Shown here: one piece after another, positions 11,430 to 24,361 of the stretch | Layout of the letters: each line of letters begins with the position of its first letter | Position numbering within the stretch: position 1 is the stretch's first letter | NCBI GenBank assembly: GCA_026874595.1 | Contig: CM049315.1 | Coordinates: 6,568,664 to 6,632,663, forward strand | DNA: 64,000 nucleotides | Source: Sipunculus nudus | Taxonomy: Eukaryota; Annelida; Sipuncula; Golfingiida; Sipunculidae | Direction of reading: 5' to 3' | Position numbers and translations under genes: made by a program | The notes under the pieces: generated by a model | The model's database searches: none | What the model was told of the DNA's origin: nothing | What the model saw: only the letters and a program-made list of their open reading frames with translations

Positions 11430-14400
11430 TTAACATACAGATTCTACGTCATGGTTGTTTATGATTAACATACAGATTCTACGTCATGGTGGTTTATGAT
11501 TAACATACAGCGTCTACGTCATGGTGGTTTATGTTTAACATACAGATTCTACGTCATGATGGTTTATGATTATCATACAGGTTCTACGTCATGGTGGTTT
11601 ATGATTAACATACAGAGTCTACGTCAGGCAGGTTTGTGATTAACATACAGAGTCTACGTCATGGTGGTTTATGATAAACATACAGATTCTACGTCATGGT
11701 TGTTTATGATTAACATACAGATTCTACGTCATGGTTGTTTATGATTAACATACAGCGTCTACGTCATGGTGGTTTATGTTTAACATACAGAGTCTACGTC
11801 AGGCAGGTTTATGATTAACATACAGAGTCTACGTCATGGTTATTTATGATTAACATACAGATTCTACGTCATGGTTGTTTTTATGATTAACATACATATT
11901 CTACGTCATGGCGGTTTATGATTAACATACAGATTCTACGTCATAGTGGTTTATGATTAACATACAGATTCTACGTCAGGGAGGTTTATGATTAACATAC
12001 AGAGTCTACGTCATAGTATTTTATGACTAACATACAGAGTCTACGTCAGGCAGGTTTATGATTAACAAACAGAGTCTACGTCAGGCAGGTTTATGATTAA
12101 CGTACAGAGTCTACGTCAGGCAGGCTTATGATTAACATACAGAGTCTACGTCATGGTTATTTATGATTAACATACAGATTCTACGTCATGGTTGTTTATG
12201 ATTAACATACAGATTCTACGTCATGGCGGTTTATGATTAACATACAGATTCTACGTCATGGTGGTTTATGATTAACATACAGATTCTACGTCATGGTTGT
12301 TTATGATTAACATACAGATTCTACGTCATGGTTGTTTATGATTAACATACAGATTCTACGTCATGGTTGTTTATGATTAACATACAGATTCTACGTCATG
12401 GTTGTTTATGATTAACATACAGCGTCTACGTCATGGTGGTTTATGATTAACATACAGAGTCTACGTCATGGTGGTTTATGATTAACATACAGATTCTACG
12501 TCATGGTTATTTATGATTAACATACAGATTCTACGTCATGGTTGTTTATGATTAACATACAGATTCTACGTCATGGTTGTTTATGATTAACATACAGCGT
12601 CTACGTCATGGTGGTTTATGTTTAACATACAGAGTCTACGTCAGGCAGGTTTATGATTAACATATAGAGTCTACGTCATGGTTATTTATGATTAACATAC
12701 AGATTCTACGTCATGGTTGTTTTTATGATTAACATACAGATTCTACGTCATGGCGCTTTATGATTAACATACAGATTCTACGTCATAGTGGTTTATGATT
12801 AACATACAGATTCTACGTCAGGGAGGTTTATGATTAACATACAGAGTCTACGTCATAGTATTTTATGACTAACATACAGAGTCTACGTCAGGCAGGTTTT
12901 TGATTAACAAACAGAGTCTACGTCAGGCAGGTTTATGATTAACGTACAGAGTCTACGTCAGGCAGGTTTATGATTAACATACAGAGTCTACGTCATGGTT
13001 ATTTATGATTAACATACAGATTCTACGTCATGGTTGTTTATGATTAACATACAGATTCTACGTCATGGCGGTTTATGATTAACATACAGATTCTACGTCA
13101 TGGTGGTTTATGATTAACATACAGATTCTACGTCATGGTTGTTTATGATTAACATACAGATTCTACGTCATGGTTGTTTATGATTAACATACAGATTCTA
13201 CGTCATGGTTGTTTATGATTAACATACAGCGTCTACGTCATGGTGGTTTATGTTTAACATACAGATTCTACGTCATGGTTGTTTATGATTAACATACAGA
13301 TTCTACGTCATGGTTGTTTATGATTAACATACAGATTCTACGTCATGGTTGTTTATGATTAACATACAGATTCTACGTCATGGTTGTTTATGATTAACAT
13401 ACAGATTCTACGTCATGGTGGTTTATGATTAACATACAGCGTCTACGTCATGGTGGTTTATGTTTAACATACAGATTCTACGTCATGATGGTTTATGATT
13501 ATCATACAGGTTCTACGTCATGGTGGTTTATGATTAACATACAGAGTCTACGTCATAGTATTTTATGACTAACATACAGAGTCTACGTCAGGCAGGTTTA
13601 TGATTAACATACAGATTCTACGTCATGGTGGTTTATGATTAACATACAGAGTCTACGTCAGGCAGGTTTGTGATTAACAGACAGAGTCTACGTCATGGTG
13701 GTTTATGATTAACATACAGAGTCTACGTCAGGCAGGTTTATGATTAACATACAGAGTCTACGTCATGGTTATTTATGATTAACATACAGATTCTACGTCA
13801 TGGTTGTTTATGATTAACATACAGATTCTACGTCATGGCGGTTTATGATTAACATACAGATTCTACGTCATAGTGGTTTATGATTAACATACAGATTCTA
13901 CGTCAGGGAGGTTTATGATTAACATACAGAGTCTACGTCATAGTATTTTATGACTAACATGCAGAGTCTACGTCAGGCAGGTTTATGATTAACGTACAGA
14001 GTCTACGTCAGGCAGGTTTATGATTAACATACAGATTCTACGTCATGGTTGTTTATGATTAACATACAGATTCTACGTCATGGTTGTTTATGATTAACAT
14101 ACAGATTCTACGTCATGGCGGTTTATGATTAACATACAGATTCTACGTCATGGTGGTTTATGATTAACATACAGATTCTACGTCATGGTTGTTTATGATT
14201 AACATACAGATTCTACGTCATGGTTGTTTATGATTAACATACAGATTCTACGTCATGGTTGTTTATGATTAACATACAGCGTCTACGTCATGGTGGTTTA
14301 TGTTTAACATACAGATTCTACGTCATGGTTGTTTATGATTAACATACAGATTCTACGTCATGGTTGTTTATGATTAACATACAGATTCTACGTCATGGTT

Positions 14401-14584
14401 GTTTATGATTAACATACAGATTCTACGTCATGGTTGTTTATGATTAACATACAGATTCTACGTCATGGTGGTTTATGATTAACATACAGCGTCTACGTCA
14501 TGGTTGTTTATGTTTAACATACAGATTCTACGTCAGGCAGGTTTATGATTATCATACAGGTTCTACGTCATGGTGGTTTATGAT
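11430..14584 (+). repeat. Higher-order block, copy 1 (about 3,154 bp)
   Basis: Rare variants in this block recur exactly 3,154 bp later. The CATACATATT variant is at 11891 and 15045, and ATGATAAACA is at 11671 and 14825. The period equals 90 monomers of 35 bp plus two TT insertions. Edges are approximate because flanking monomers are alike. Confidence 0.8.
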
Positions 14585-17500
14585 TAACATACAGATTCTA
14601 CGTCATGGTTGTTTATGATTAACATACAGATTCTACGTCATGGTGGTTTATGATTAACATACAGCGTCTACGTCATGGTGGTTTATGTTTAACATACAGA
14701 TTCTACGTCATGATGGTTTATGATTATCATACAGGTTCTACGTCATGGTGGTTTATGATTAACATACAGAGTCTACGTCAGGCAGGTTTGTGATTAACAT
14801 ACAGAGTCTACGTCATGGTGGTTTATGATAAACATACAGATTCTACGTCATGGTTGTTTATGATTAACATACAGATTCTACGTCATGGTTGTTTATGATT
14901 AACATACAGCGTCTACGTCATGGTGGTTTATGTTTAACATACAGAGTCTACGTCAGGCAGGTTTATGATTAACATACAGAGTCTACGTCATGGTTATTTA
15001 TGATTAACATACAGATTCTACGTCATGGTTGTTTTTATGATTAACATACATATTCTACGTCATGGCGGTTTATGATTAACATACAGATTCTACGTCATAG
15101 TGGTTTATGATTAACATACAGATTCTACGTCAGGGAGGTTTATGATTAACATACAGAGTCTACGTCATAGTATTTTATGACTAACATACAGAGTCTACGT
15201 CAGGCAGGTTTATGATTAACAAACAGAGTCTACGTCAGGCAGGTTTATGATTAACGTACAGAGTCTACGTCAGGCAGGCTTATGATTAACATACAGAGTC
15301 TACGTCATGGTTATTTATGATTAACATACAGATTCTACGTCATGGTTGTTTATGATTAACATACAGATTCTACGTCATGGCGGTTTATGATTAACATACA
15401 GATTCTACGTCATGGTGGTTTATGATTAACATACAGATTCTACGTCATGGTTGTTTATGATTAACATACAGATTCTACGTCATGGTTGTTTATGATTAAC
15501 ATACAGATTCTACGTCATGGTTGTTTATGATTAACATACAGATTCTACGTCATGGTTGTTTATGATTAACATACAGCGTCTACGTCATGGTGGTTTATGA
15601 TTAACATACAGAGTCTACGTCATGGTGGTTTATGATTAACATACAGATTCTACGTCATGGTTATTTATGATTAACATACAGATTCTACGTCATGGTTGTT
15701 TATGATTAACATACAGATTCTACGTCATGGTTGTTTATGATTAACATACAGCGTCTACGTCATGGTGGTTTATGTTTAACATACAGAGTCTACGTCAGGC
15801 AGGTTTATGATTAACATATAGAGTCTACGTCATGGTTATTTATGATTAACATACAGATTCTACGTCATGGTTGTTTTTATGATTAACATACAGATTCTAC
15901 GTCATGGCGCTTTATGATTAACATACAGATTCTACGTCATAGTGGTTTATGATTAACATACAGATTCTACGTCAGGGAGGTTTATGATTAACATACAGAG
16001 TCTACGTCATAGTATTTTATGACTAACATACAGAGTCTACGTCAGGCAGGTTTTTGATTAACAAACAGAGTCTACGTCAGGCAGGTTTATGATTAACGTA
16101 CAGAGTCTACGTCAGGCAGGTTTATGATTAACATACAGAGTCTACGTCATGGTTATTTATGATTAACATACAGATTCTACGTCATGGTTGTTTATGATTA
16201 ACATACAGATTCTACGTCATGGCGGTTTATGATTAACATACAGATTCTACGTCATGGTGGTTTATGATTAACATACAGATTCTACGTCATGGTTGTTTAT
16301 GATTAACATACAGATTCTACGTCATGGTTGTTTATGATTAACATACAGATTCTACGTCATGGTTGTTTATGATTAACATACAGCGTCTACGTCATGGTGG
16401 TTTATGTTTAACATACAGATTCTACGTCATGGTTGTTTATGATTAACATACAGATTCTACGTCATGGTTGTTTATGATTAACATACAGATTCTACGTCAT
16501 GGTTGTTTATGATTAACATACAGATTCTACGTCATGGTTGTTTATGATTAACATACAGATTCTACGTCATGGTGGTTTATGATTAACATACAGCGTCTAC
16601 GTCATGGTGGTTTATGTTTAACATACAGATTCTACGTCATGATGGTTTATGATTATCATACAGGTTCTACGTCATGGTGGTTTATGATTAACATACAGAG
16701 TCTACGTCATAGTATTTTATGACTAACATACAGAGTCTACGTCAGGCAGGTTTATGATTAACATACAGATTCTACGTCATGGTGGTTTATGATTAACATA
16801 CAGAGTCTACGTCAGGCAGGTTTGTGATTAACAGACAGAGTCTACGTCATGGTGGTTTATGATTAACATACAGAGTCTACGTCAGGCAGGTTTATGATTA
16901 ACATACAGAGTCTACGTCATGGTTATTTATGATTAACATACAGATTCTACGTCATGGTTGTTTATGATTAACATACAGATTCTACGTCATGGCGGTTTAT
17001 GATTAACATACAGATTCTACGTCATAGTGGTTTATGATTAACATACAGATTCTACGTCAGGGAGGTTTATGATTAACATACAGAGTCTACGTCATAGTAT
17101 TTTATGACTAACATGCAGAGTCTACGTCAGGCAGGTTTATGATTAACGTACAGAGTCTACGTCAGGCAGGTTTATGATTAACATACAGATTCTACGTCAT
17201 GGTTGTTTATGATTAACATACAGATTCTACGTCATGGTTGTTTATGATTAACATACAGATTCTACGTCATGGCGGTTTATGATTAACATACAGATTCTAC
17301 GTCATGGTGGTTTATGATTAACATACAGATTCTACGTCATGGTTGTTTATGATTAACATACAGATTCTACGTCATGGTTGTTTATGATTAACATACAGAT
17401 TCTACGTCATGGTTGTTTATGATTAACATACAGCGTCTACGTCATGGTGGTTTATGTTTAACATACAGATTCTACGTCATGGTTGTTTATGATTAACATA

Positions 17501-17738
17501 CAGATTCTACGTCATGGTTGTTTATGATTAACATACAGATTCTACGTCATGGTTGTTTATGATTAACATACAGATTCTACGTCATGGTTGTTTATGATTA
17601 ACATACAGATTCTACGTCATGGTGGTTTATGATTAACATACAGCGTCTACGTCATGGTTGTTTATGTTTAACATACAGATTCTACGTCAGGCAGGTTTAT
17701 GATTATCATACAGGTTCTACGTCATGGTGGTTTATGAT
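14585..17738 (+). repeat. Higher-order block, copy 2 (about 3,154 bp)
   Basis: This is the second tandem copy of the preceding block and carries the same rare variants in the same order. Near-identity over 3.1 kb indicates recent duplication, or an assembly artefact that should be excluded. Confidence 0.8.
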
Positions 17739-17939
17739 TAACATACAGAGTCTACGTCAGGCAGGTTTGTGATTAACATACAGAGTCTACGTCATGGTGG
17801 TTTATGATTAACATACAGATTCTACGTCATGGTGGTTTATGATTAACATACAGAGTCTACGTCAGGCAGGTTTGTGATTAACAGACAGAGTCTACGTCAT
17901 GGTGGTTTATGATTAGTTTTCGAGTTCAGTAATTAAGAT

Positions 17940-18025
17940 TTCGTTCTTGACTTGTAGAGTCTATAACAGAGATTTAATGATGAACATACATAATCAACGT
18001 TAGGGAAGATTGGTTAATATACAAG
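17940..18025 (+). repeat. Degenerate trailing monomers of the 35-bp array
   Basis: TAGAGTCTATAACAGAG and GATGAACATACATAATC segments are recognisable but strongly mutated 35-bp monomers. They mark an old, no longer homogenised array edge. Confidence 0.5.
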
Positions 18026-19020
18026 CAGTTTACCTAGCCTGATCATGAATTATAATACCACTTTTGATAGGTTTATAGTGAGAGCCGTCACGGGGCAAAG
18101 AGCACCCTGACAGTTCAAAAATGCCATCCGATGGAAGTGGTATTTCTTACAGCCATTATCACCTTTAGAGATATGGTGTTGAGCCACATCTACCCTGGAG
18201 ATCTAAATATTGGTAGACTAAGCAGAAAGAAAGAGGCCAGTGTGACACGGCAAGTTGTTGATATTCATAATGAAGTGCTAGCATTACTGCCGGCAGAGAT
18301 CCCTGGGGCTGACCAGAGCGCGTAGCCATACATGAGAAAAATGCCCCTCTTGGCCAAGCTGTATTTCAAAGGGCTCTGAGTCAACGGGTGATATTGTCGC
18401 TTCGTGTTTTCAAGACACCCTTGGGAACCCTAATGTCCTTTTATTCATAGAATCCCTGCTCACGGGGGAACAGAGCGATTAATTTTGGCACGGGACTGTC
18501 ATAGCCAGCTAACGGGCCATGTTTTTCGCGCAGCGCCCCCCATTAACGTCCTGGGCAGCAATTTGTCGTCGAAGGCTTTTCCTTTACTGCCCTGTCCCTT
18601 GGGTTGTCACCGCTTCGAGGCCGTCGCCTGACGCCCATGGAGGGGCAGTGCCTCTGGGACCTACACCAATCTTTCTCTAGCCCTGTTGATATACGTGCAA
18701 AACCAACCCAGCCGCCCTCTCACAATCGGTGTGAAGAAAGAAATCGGATATATAAAACATGCTCTGACGCCAACCCAGGACTCTCAATAACCTCTCCACT
18801 CACTTCTCTGAAATGTGGAAGGGGATTTTTTTCAAAGAAAGTAACTGTTTGAAAGCCTCTGAGTGTCAAATAAGCCAGGAATAACTAGTTTCGCCTGTAC
18901 ATCTTTAGTTTTTAACTAAAGACAGCTCCAAATAAATATTTTTTCCAAGTTTTTGTAGTTATCGGCTGCTTTGTTGTCTGCCCCGGTCTAAATCATATCC
19001 CAGTGTTCACTTTTGTCTGC
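18026..19020. other. GC-richer unique sequence, possibly conserved noncoding
   Basis: Between the 35-bp array and a T-rich array lies about 1 kb of higher-complexity sequence, richest in G+C around 18480-18720. It has no repeat structure. ORFs at 18131-18325 and 18604-18852 are short and unrecognised. The contrast with neighbouring repeats makes it the best candidate here for constrained noncoding sequence or an unrecognised exon, but nothing in it can be named. Confidence 0.35.
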
Positions 19021-19600
19021 CCTTTGACATTTTCACAGTCTTGACCATAGTCCGAGTTTTTATTATTTTCTCAGTCTGCCCTTTTTTGTTTCTTCTTTCA
19101 AACAGTTCCCAGGCTTCACCAATATTGTGTTTCCAGCATTTACCTAGTCTTCTCAATTTTCTGTTTCAAATGTCTATTCTTTACGATGGTTTTTGTATTC
19201 AACATCTTCTCCATTATTCCCGTTTTCAACATTCCCAAGTCTTTATTATTTTTTTGTTTTTAACATTTTCCTAATCTTCATTGTTTTCATTTTCAATATT
19301 TACTCAAATTTTCATCCTTTTCTTGTTTTCAACATTTCCAAGTCTTCATTTTTCAGTCTTAATTATTTTCTTATTTTCAATATTTCACTAACTTTTATCC
19401 TTTTCATTTTTTTCAATATTTCCCTGTCTTCATTATTTTTTTGTTTTCAAAATTTCTACAGTTTTGATAATTTTCATGTTCAAAAACATCCTCAGTTTGT
19501 ACAAATGGTTTGTTCCATTATTTTCTCAGTTTTCCTCATTACCTTGTTTTCAACATTTTTCGAAGATTCGCCAATTCTGGTTTTTTAAGATATCCGTCTT
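19021..19600. repeat. Degenerate T-rich tandem repeat, unit about 35-45 bp
   Basis: The motif TTTTCAACATTTCCCAAGTC, with CATTATTTTCTTG, recurs about a dozen times with heavy substitution and length change. A further outlying copy lies at about 20285-20320. The 131-codon Phe-rich ORF through it is a composition artefact. Confidence 0.7.
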
Positions 19601-20828
19601 CGTCAGTATATTGTTTACAATATCTATAAGTTTTTAACAAACCTGTGAATCTTAATTTGCTTTGGAATATTTCAAGGTTCAAATAAAAACGACGTTCTTA
19701 AGCATAATCTTGATATAATAAAGAGAAACGCATCATAAAAATTCAATATTATCTGAACTACCTTATCCAACTCGTTTATTGTCCCAAATACAATAGGAAT
19801 ATCATGACTAAAAATAATTTGTAAATTAATACGCAGTAGATTACACAAACCCAACTGACGACATGTTTTATAAATCTTTATTATGGGAGGGCCTTAGGCC
19901 TTGATTAAGAGTAACAAGCTGCTTTCTGTCTAAATACACAATCGTAGTTGCCAACAGGTGGCGCTGTGATAGATCCTTCGAAAAAATTATATGAAATATC
20001 TTTTGATATAAAGAGAAATAAGATAAATGGCCCCCTTAAGACACATTTTGCATCATTTAAGACAGTACAAGACCGAAATAAATGTTCTACCAAGACTGGT
20101 TTTAACACGCAGGAGAAAATAATCATTACAAAACTTTACAACCAGGGAGCAAGATCCAGTTCAAATACAAATTTCCGTTTATAAATGAATTTGCTTTGAT
20201 AATTTATTATACATTTGCGTTTGATAATATGCAATCGCATTTCCCATTAATTTATTTGAAAGATTGCCAAACCCTGGTCTTCACCACTTTCTTTTTTTTC
20301 AACATTTTCCAAACTTCGTGTTGGTCTGTTTTTCGCTTGTTTTGTAAAATATATTTTTTTGCTTGAGTGTTTACTTGAAACCTATTGTATCAAGCTCGTA
20401 TGAATTTTCCTCACTGCTCGTTTTTTACACCGAATTATGATCCTAAATCAACCAATCAACTCTCGCTCAAGACATCACAATATTCAAACAAACTTTACCA
20501 TATATACACTGAGGATATATATTTGATAAAGGGTATATTTATTACAGTAGTTTTTAACATTGGAACTCCGGTGCGGAAAACATTTAATCAATATAAATAT
20601 ATATTTGGTGGCAAGTAAATAATATTTCCTCTTAAACTGACTCTGTCAGACATTGTTCAGAACAGAGACGTGTTAACATTATAAATTCTTAATTACTTAA
20701 TAAAACTTTACACCCACATGTATTTTTAGGGGTTTGCCAGCCTTGTTTCACTGTTTGTATGCTAACTGGAAATTCAAAATGTTTCCACGCAAAGCAATCT
20801 GATATGTGATGAACTAACAGGATATCCA
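19601..20828. other. Unannotated AT-rich sequence
   Basis: No gene is recognised. It holds one stray T-rich monomer at about 20285-20320. ORFs at 19948-20184 and 20385-20618 show no known domain. Confidence 0.4.
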
Positions 20829-20913
20829 CAAGAGTTGAAAGTAGTAGAGATTCACAGAAATGAAATGGTCAGAGATCATGGAATGACCAAAGAACATGAG
20901 ATATGCAGGAGGT
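20829..20913 (+). repeat. Degenerate monomers of the 26-bp minisatellite, left of the retroelement
   Basis: CACAAGAG, GAGATTCACAGAAATG, CAGAGATCATGGAATGACCA and GAACATGAGAT match, with mutations, the units of the array that resumes at 25485. They imply that the LTR element between them inserted at the edge of an existing array. Confidence 0.5.
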
Positions 20914-21374
20914 TGTTACAGGTGCCCTTTTATTGTGTGACACGGGCGTAACTCGTCTTGTAGCGCCCGCGTCTGGCCGCGTATTGCATTCTTAGCTTGG
21001 TCCGTACTGGTTGAACTCTCGTTGTTATGCTACCTTGGGGCTTTCTCGCCTGGCCGAGATCACGTGTGAACCCTGGTATGTGGAGCCACAGCGATGTTCT
21101 TCTAGATGATTCCTGTAACGCGTGTTTACTGTGTATTATGTAAAATCCTTTAGACTGTTCGAGAAGTGGAAAATTCTCGGCTTGGGGCAAGAAGTTATAA
21201 ATAGGGGGCTGTGTTTTACAGAGAGAGAGAGAGGAGAGAAGATTCCAGCAGACACAGACGTGTTTATGTCAGTTTGTGGGACCTGTCCGATAATCCAGTA
21301 ATTTCAGGGATTCTGCTATTACTAACTCCATACAATTTAGTGCTGCCTGTCTCAAGTTTACTTTCTGGATTGTT
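20914..21374 (+). mobile_element. 5' LTR, truncated
   Basis: It starts TGTTACAGG and matches the first about 475 bp of the 3' LTR with scattered substitutions. It contains a TATAAATA box at 21196-21203 followed by a GA-rich tract. At 21374 it breaks straight into pol coding sequence, so the rest of R, U5, the primer-binding site, gag and protease are deleted. The ORF starting at 21211 fuses LTR sequence to pol and is not a natural start. Confidence 0.8.
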
Positions 21375-22905
21375 ACACGTGTTTTCAGACAGGCACACTT
21401 CAGTTCCGCTTCACAGTATCCATTTAAAGTCAGGCAATGATGTTGCAGGTGACAAAGTACAGCCCGTACCAATAGTGACAGAAAAGCCGTCACTTGATCA
21501 GGAGACTTACCCTGAAAGTCAGGAAATTCCTAGTTTGTATCCTTCATGTGCTGTAAATAGATCTATGGCCAAGATAAACACACATGAGGATAATGGTCCA
21601 GATAATAACACTCTGGGAGTCACTAGTGACTCGTCTAATGACTCGCCCGTACAGGATGCAGCATTCTCAATTTCAGAACTTATTGTGGAACAGCATAAGG
21701 ACCCTGATATTTCATGTTTGTTTCCCGGGGCAGTTTCTAAAGATGAACTGTCACAGGACCCAGTTTGTTTCTATGTTAAAAATGGAGTGCTTATGCGTAA
21801 ATGGCGACCACCTGATGTATGCGCTGATGAAGAGTGGGCCCACAAACATCAAATAGTAATGCCCAAAAGCTTTCGCAATGAAATTCTAAGCATGGCACAT
21901 GAGGCTCCTTTGTCGGCCATTTAGGTATATAAAAAATATCAGAAAGTTAGTACACACTTCTATTGGCCTTACCTAAGGAAAGATGTTGTACAATATTGTA
22001 AATCATGCCATAAATGCCAGATGGTAGGCAAGCCCTATCAGAATCCTCCTAAGGCCCCACTTAGGCCTATTCCTGCGTTCGAGGAACCATTCAGTAGGAT
22101 TATTGTTGACTGTGTTGGACCACTGCCATAAACAAATTCTGGACATGAATACTTGCCGACAATTATGTGCGCATCTACCAGGTTCCCTGAGGCAATACCA
22201 TTGCGCAAAATTAATGCCAAAAGTGTTATCAAAGCTCTGACAAAGGTTTTACAACTTTTGGATTACCAAAATCCGTCCAGTCTGACCAAGGGTCTAATTT
22301 TATGTCTGGCTTATTCCAGCAAGTTATGCTTGAGCTAGGTATAAAACAGTACAGCTCTTCGCTATACCATCCTGAAAGCCAGGGCGCCCTCGAGCGTTTT
22401 CACCAGACATTAAAAAACATGATCAGGACTTATTGCTATGACGCACAGAAAGACTGGGATGGAGGAATCCACCTATTGCTGTTTGCTGTCAGAGAATCCT
22501 TTAAGAGTCCTTGGGTTTCAGTCCCTTTGCACTAGTTTTTGGACACTCCGTTCGAGGTCCATTGAAACTACTTAAATCAAAACTCTTGTGTAAAAATCCT
22601 GATTCTCTTAGTTTACTGCAGTTTAACTTTCGCACTAAACAACACAATGCTTGTGAGATTGCAAATTCAAATCCAAAATCTGCACAAAGTAAAATGAAAA
22701 CAAAGTATGACAAGCACAGTGTAAGTAAGACGTTTGAGCCTGGTGAAAAGGTCCTTGCCTTACTCCCCTTCCCTGGCAGACCTCTGCAAGCTAGGTAGTT
22801 GGTCCTTACATTGTTGACAAAAAAGTCAATGATTTAAAATACATACTGTTGACACCAGATAGACGTAAGAAGAAACAACTGTGCCATGTTAACATGTTGA
22901 AACTA
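21375..22905 (+). pseudogene. Integrase part of pol, frameshifted
   Basis: The order is a linker region, then an H2C2 zinc finger whose His pair lies near 21896-21920 and whose CKSC follows at about 22000. Next come the core with Asp in a VDCVGPLP context (about 22107), a second Asp in SDQGSNF in another frame (about 22280), and Glu in GALERFHQ (about 22390). A GPY/F-type C-terminal module ends in HVNMLK (about 22885-22905). Breaks are a 1-nt deletion at about 21914, a stop after GPLP, a frame change before SDQG, another near 22510, and a stop and frame change near 22796. Comparison with the copy at 44797 supports the first deletion. The catalytic D,D,E positions persist, but no full protein can be made. 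Confidence 0.85.
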
Positions 22906-24361
22906 TATTATGACAGAAATAGCACATCAGATGTTGTACATAGTGTTGCTGCTGTAAATTGTGTAAACACTGACCCTGACCCAGTTAAAGTAGATACTGA
23001 TTGTAAGTGTGATGTAGACATTCAGTGTGGTACAGTACTATTAAAAAACTCAGAGCTGGATGCCAAACTGTCACACCTTACCGCACAACAACAACAAGAC
23101 CTCAAGAACCTGATGCGGAATTATGAGCATTTGTTTAGTGACATTCTAACGCGAACTAACATATTGTGACGTCGATGTTGGCGTGGCAAGCGCAGTCAAG
23201 CAACATCCTTATAGACTGAACCCAGAAAGGCAAAAGTATCTACAGGATGAGATTCAATATTTGCTGGACAATGATTTTATTGAAACTAGTAACAGTAACT
23301 GGAGTTCACTGTGAATTCTTGTGCCAAAACCTGATGGAAGTTACCGTATGTGCACAGATTATCGAAAACTGAACTTTGTCACCAAGACTGACACGTTCCC
23401 GATTCCGAGGATCGATGATTGTATTGATAGAGTCGGTAGCTCCAGATATGTTTCCAAGTTTGACTTGCTAGAAGGATTCTGGGAGGTTCCGCTGACAGAA
23501 CAAGCAAAAGAAGTGTCCGCATTTGTGTGCCGCAAGGACTGTACCAGTATAAAGTTATGCCGTTTGGCATAGCATAGCGACACCTGGGATTAACATCTGC
23601 AAATTCGTCGCGACCTCTTCGAAAGACTCAGTGAAGCACGTTTGACCATCAACTTAGTAAAATCTGAGTTTTGTCATGCACAAGTAACATTTTTTGGTCA
23701 TATTGTAGGGCAGGGTCAGGTACAACCTGTTGATGCTAGGATAAGTGCTATTTCTGCATTTCCTAGACCAGAGAACAATAAGCAAATAATGCGTTTTCTT
23801 GGTATGGTTGGATACTACAGGAAGTTTTGTCCAAATTTTTCTGCTGTAGCTGAACCTTTGACTTATTTGTTAAAGAAGAAACAAAAGTTTGTGTGGAATG
23901 TTCAGTGTGAAAATGCATTTCAGAATTTGAAAGCAATTCTGCAAAGTTCACCAGTTTTAGCAGCTACAGACTTTTCTGTACATTTTAAGTTAGCTGTAGA
24001 TGCTAGTGATACTGCTGCTGGTGCTGTGTTGTTACAAGAAGGCAATGATGGCATAGATCGTCCAATTTGTTATTTCTCAAGAAAGTTTAATGCAAACCAG
24101 AAAAACTACTCCATTATTGAAAAGGAATGTTTGGCTTCGATTTTGGCATTGCCACATTTTGAAATTCATGCTACTTCATCAGTCAGGCCTATCATTGTCT
24201 TCAGTGATCACAATCCCCTCATGTTCATGAACAAGCTGAAGTGTAAATATCAAAGATTGTTCAGATGGAGTTTGTTCTTACAAGATTACAACCTTGAAAT
24301 CAAACACAGTAAAGGGAAAGACAATGTACTTGCTGATTGTTTATCGAGATGTGTTATGTAA
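22906..24361 (+). pseudogene. Reverse transcriptase and RNase H part of pol, RT catalytic region deleted
   Basis: A spacer (about 22906-23160) leads into RT. VPKPDGSYRMCTDYRKLN (about 23320-23375) and KFDLLEGFWEVPL (about 23456-23495) are typical Ty3/gypsy RT motifs. After MPFG (about 23560) the reading jumps to DTWD (about 23580), removing the YxDD active site, roughly 30-40 codons. Stops also occur near 23167 and 23312. From 23642 a 239-codon open frame covers the RT connection and a complete RNase H: VDAS (about 23996), IEKE (about 24117), SDHN (about 24204) and NVLADCLSR (about 24325), with catalytic acidic residues kept. It ends at 24361, close to the 3' LTR. Confidence 0.88.

Larger units (their letters stand above)
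10630..17916 (+). repeat. 35-bp minisatellite, about 208 copies, with nested higher-order structure
   Basis: A 35-bp monomer with the constant parts ACATACAGA-K-TCTACGTCA and TTTATGATTA repeats for about 7.3 kb. Most variation sits in the 6-7 bases after CTACGTCA, where a handful of variants recur (TGGTTGT, TGGTGGT, TGGCGGT, TAGTGGT, GGCAGGT, GGGAGGT, TAGTATT, TGGTTAT). The order of variants is not random. The TAGTATTTTATG variant occurs at 10681, 10996, 12014, 12856, 13556 and 13941, with gaps that are multiples of 35 bp plus known 1-2 bp insertions. Length is almost invariant. Stops occur in all frames, so no protein is encoded. Confidence 0.95.

Noticed and set aside
10630-17916. CRISPR-like alternation of constant and variable segments in the 35-bp array
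   Set aside because: The variable part is only 6-7 bp, recurs in a few fixed variants and has no spacer-length unique sequence. No cas genes are present and the context is eukaryotic.
19193-19588. 131-codon Phe-rich ORF as a membrane protein
   Set aside because: It is a degenerate T-rich tandem repeat; hydrophobicity follows from TTT/TTC codons.
20914-24361. Two adjacent retroelements (integrase from one, RT from another)
   Set aside because: An uninterrupted frame links the integrase C-terminus to the RT lead-in, and no LTR or other boundary lies between them.
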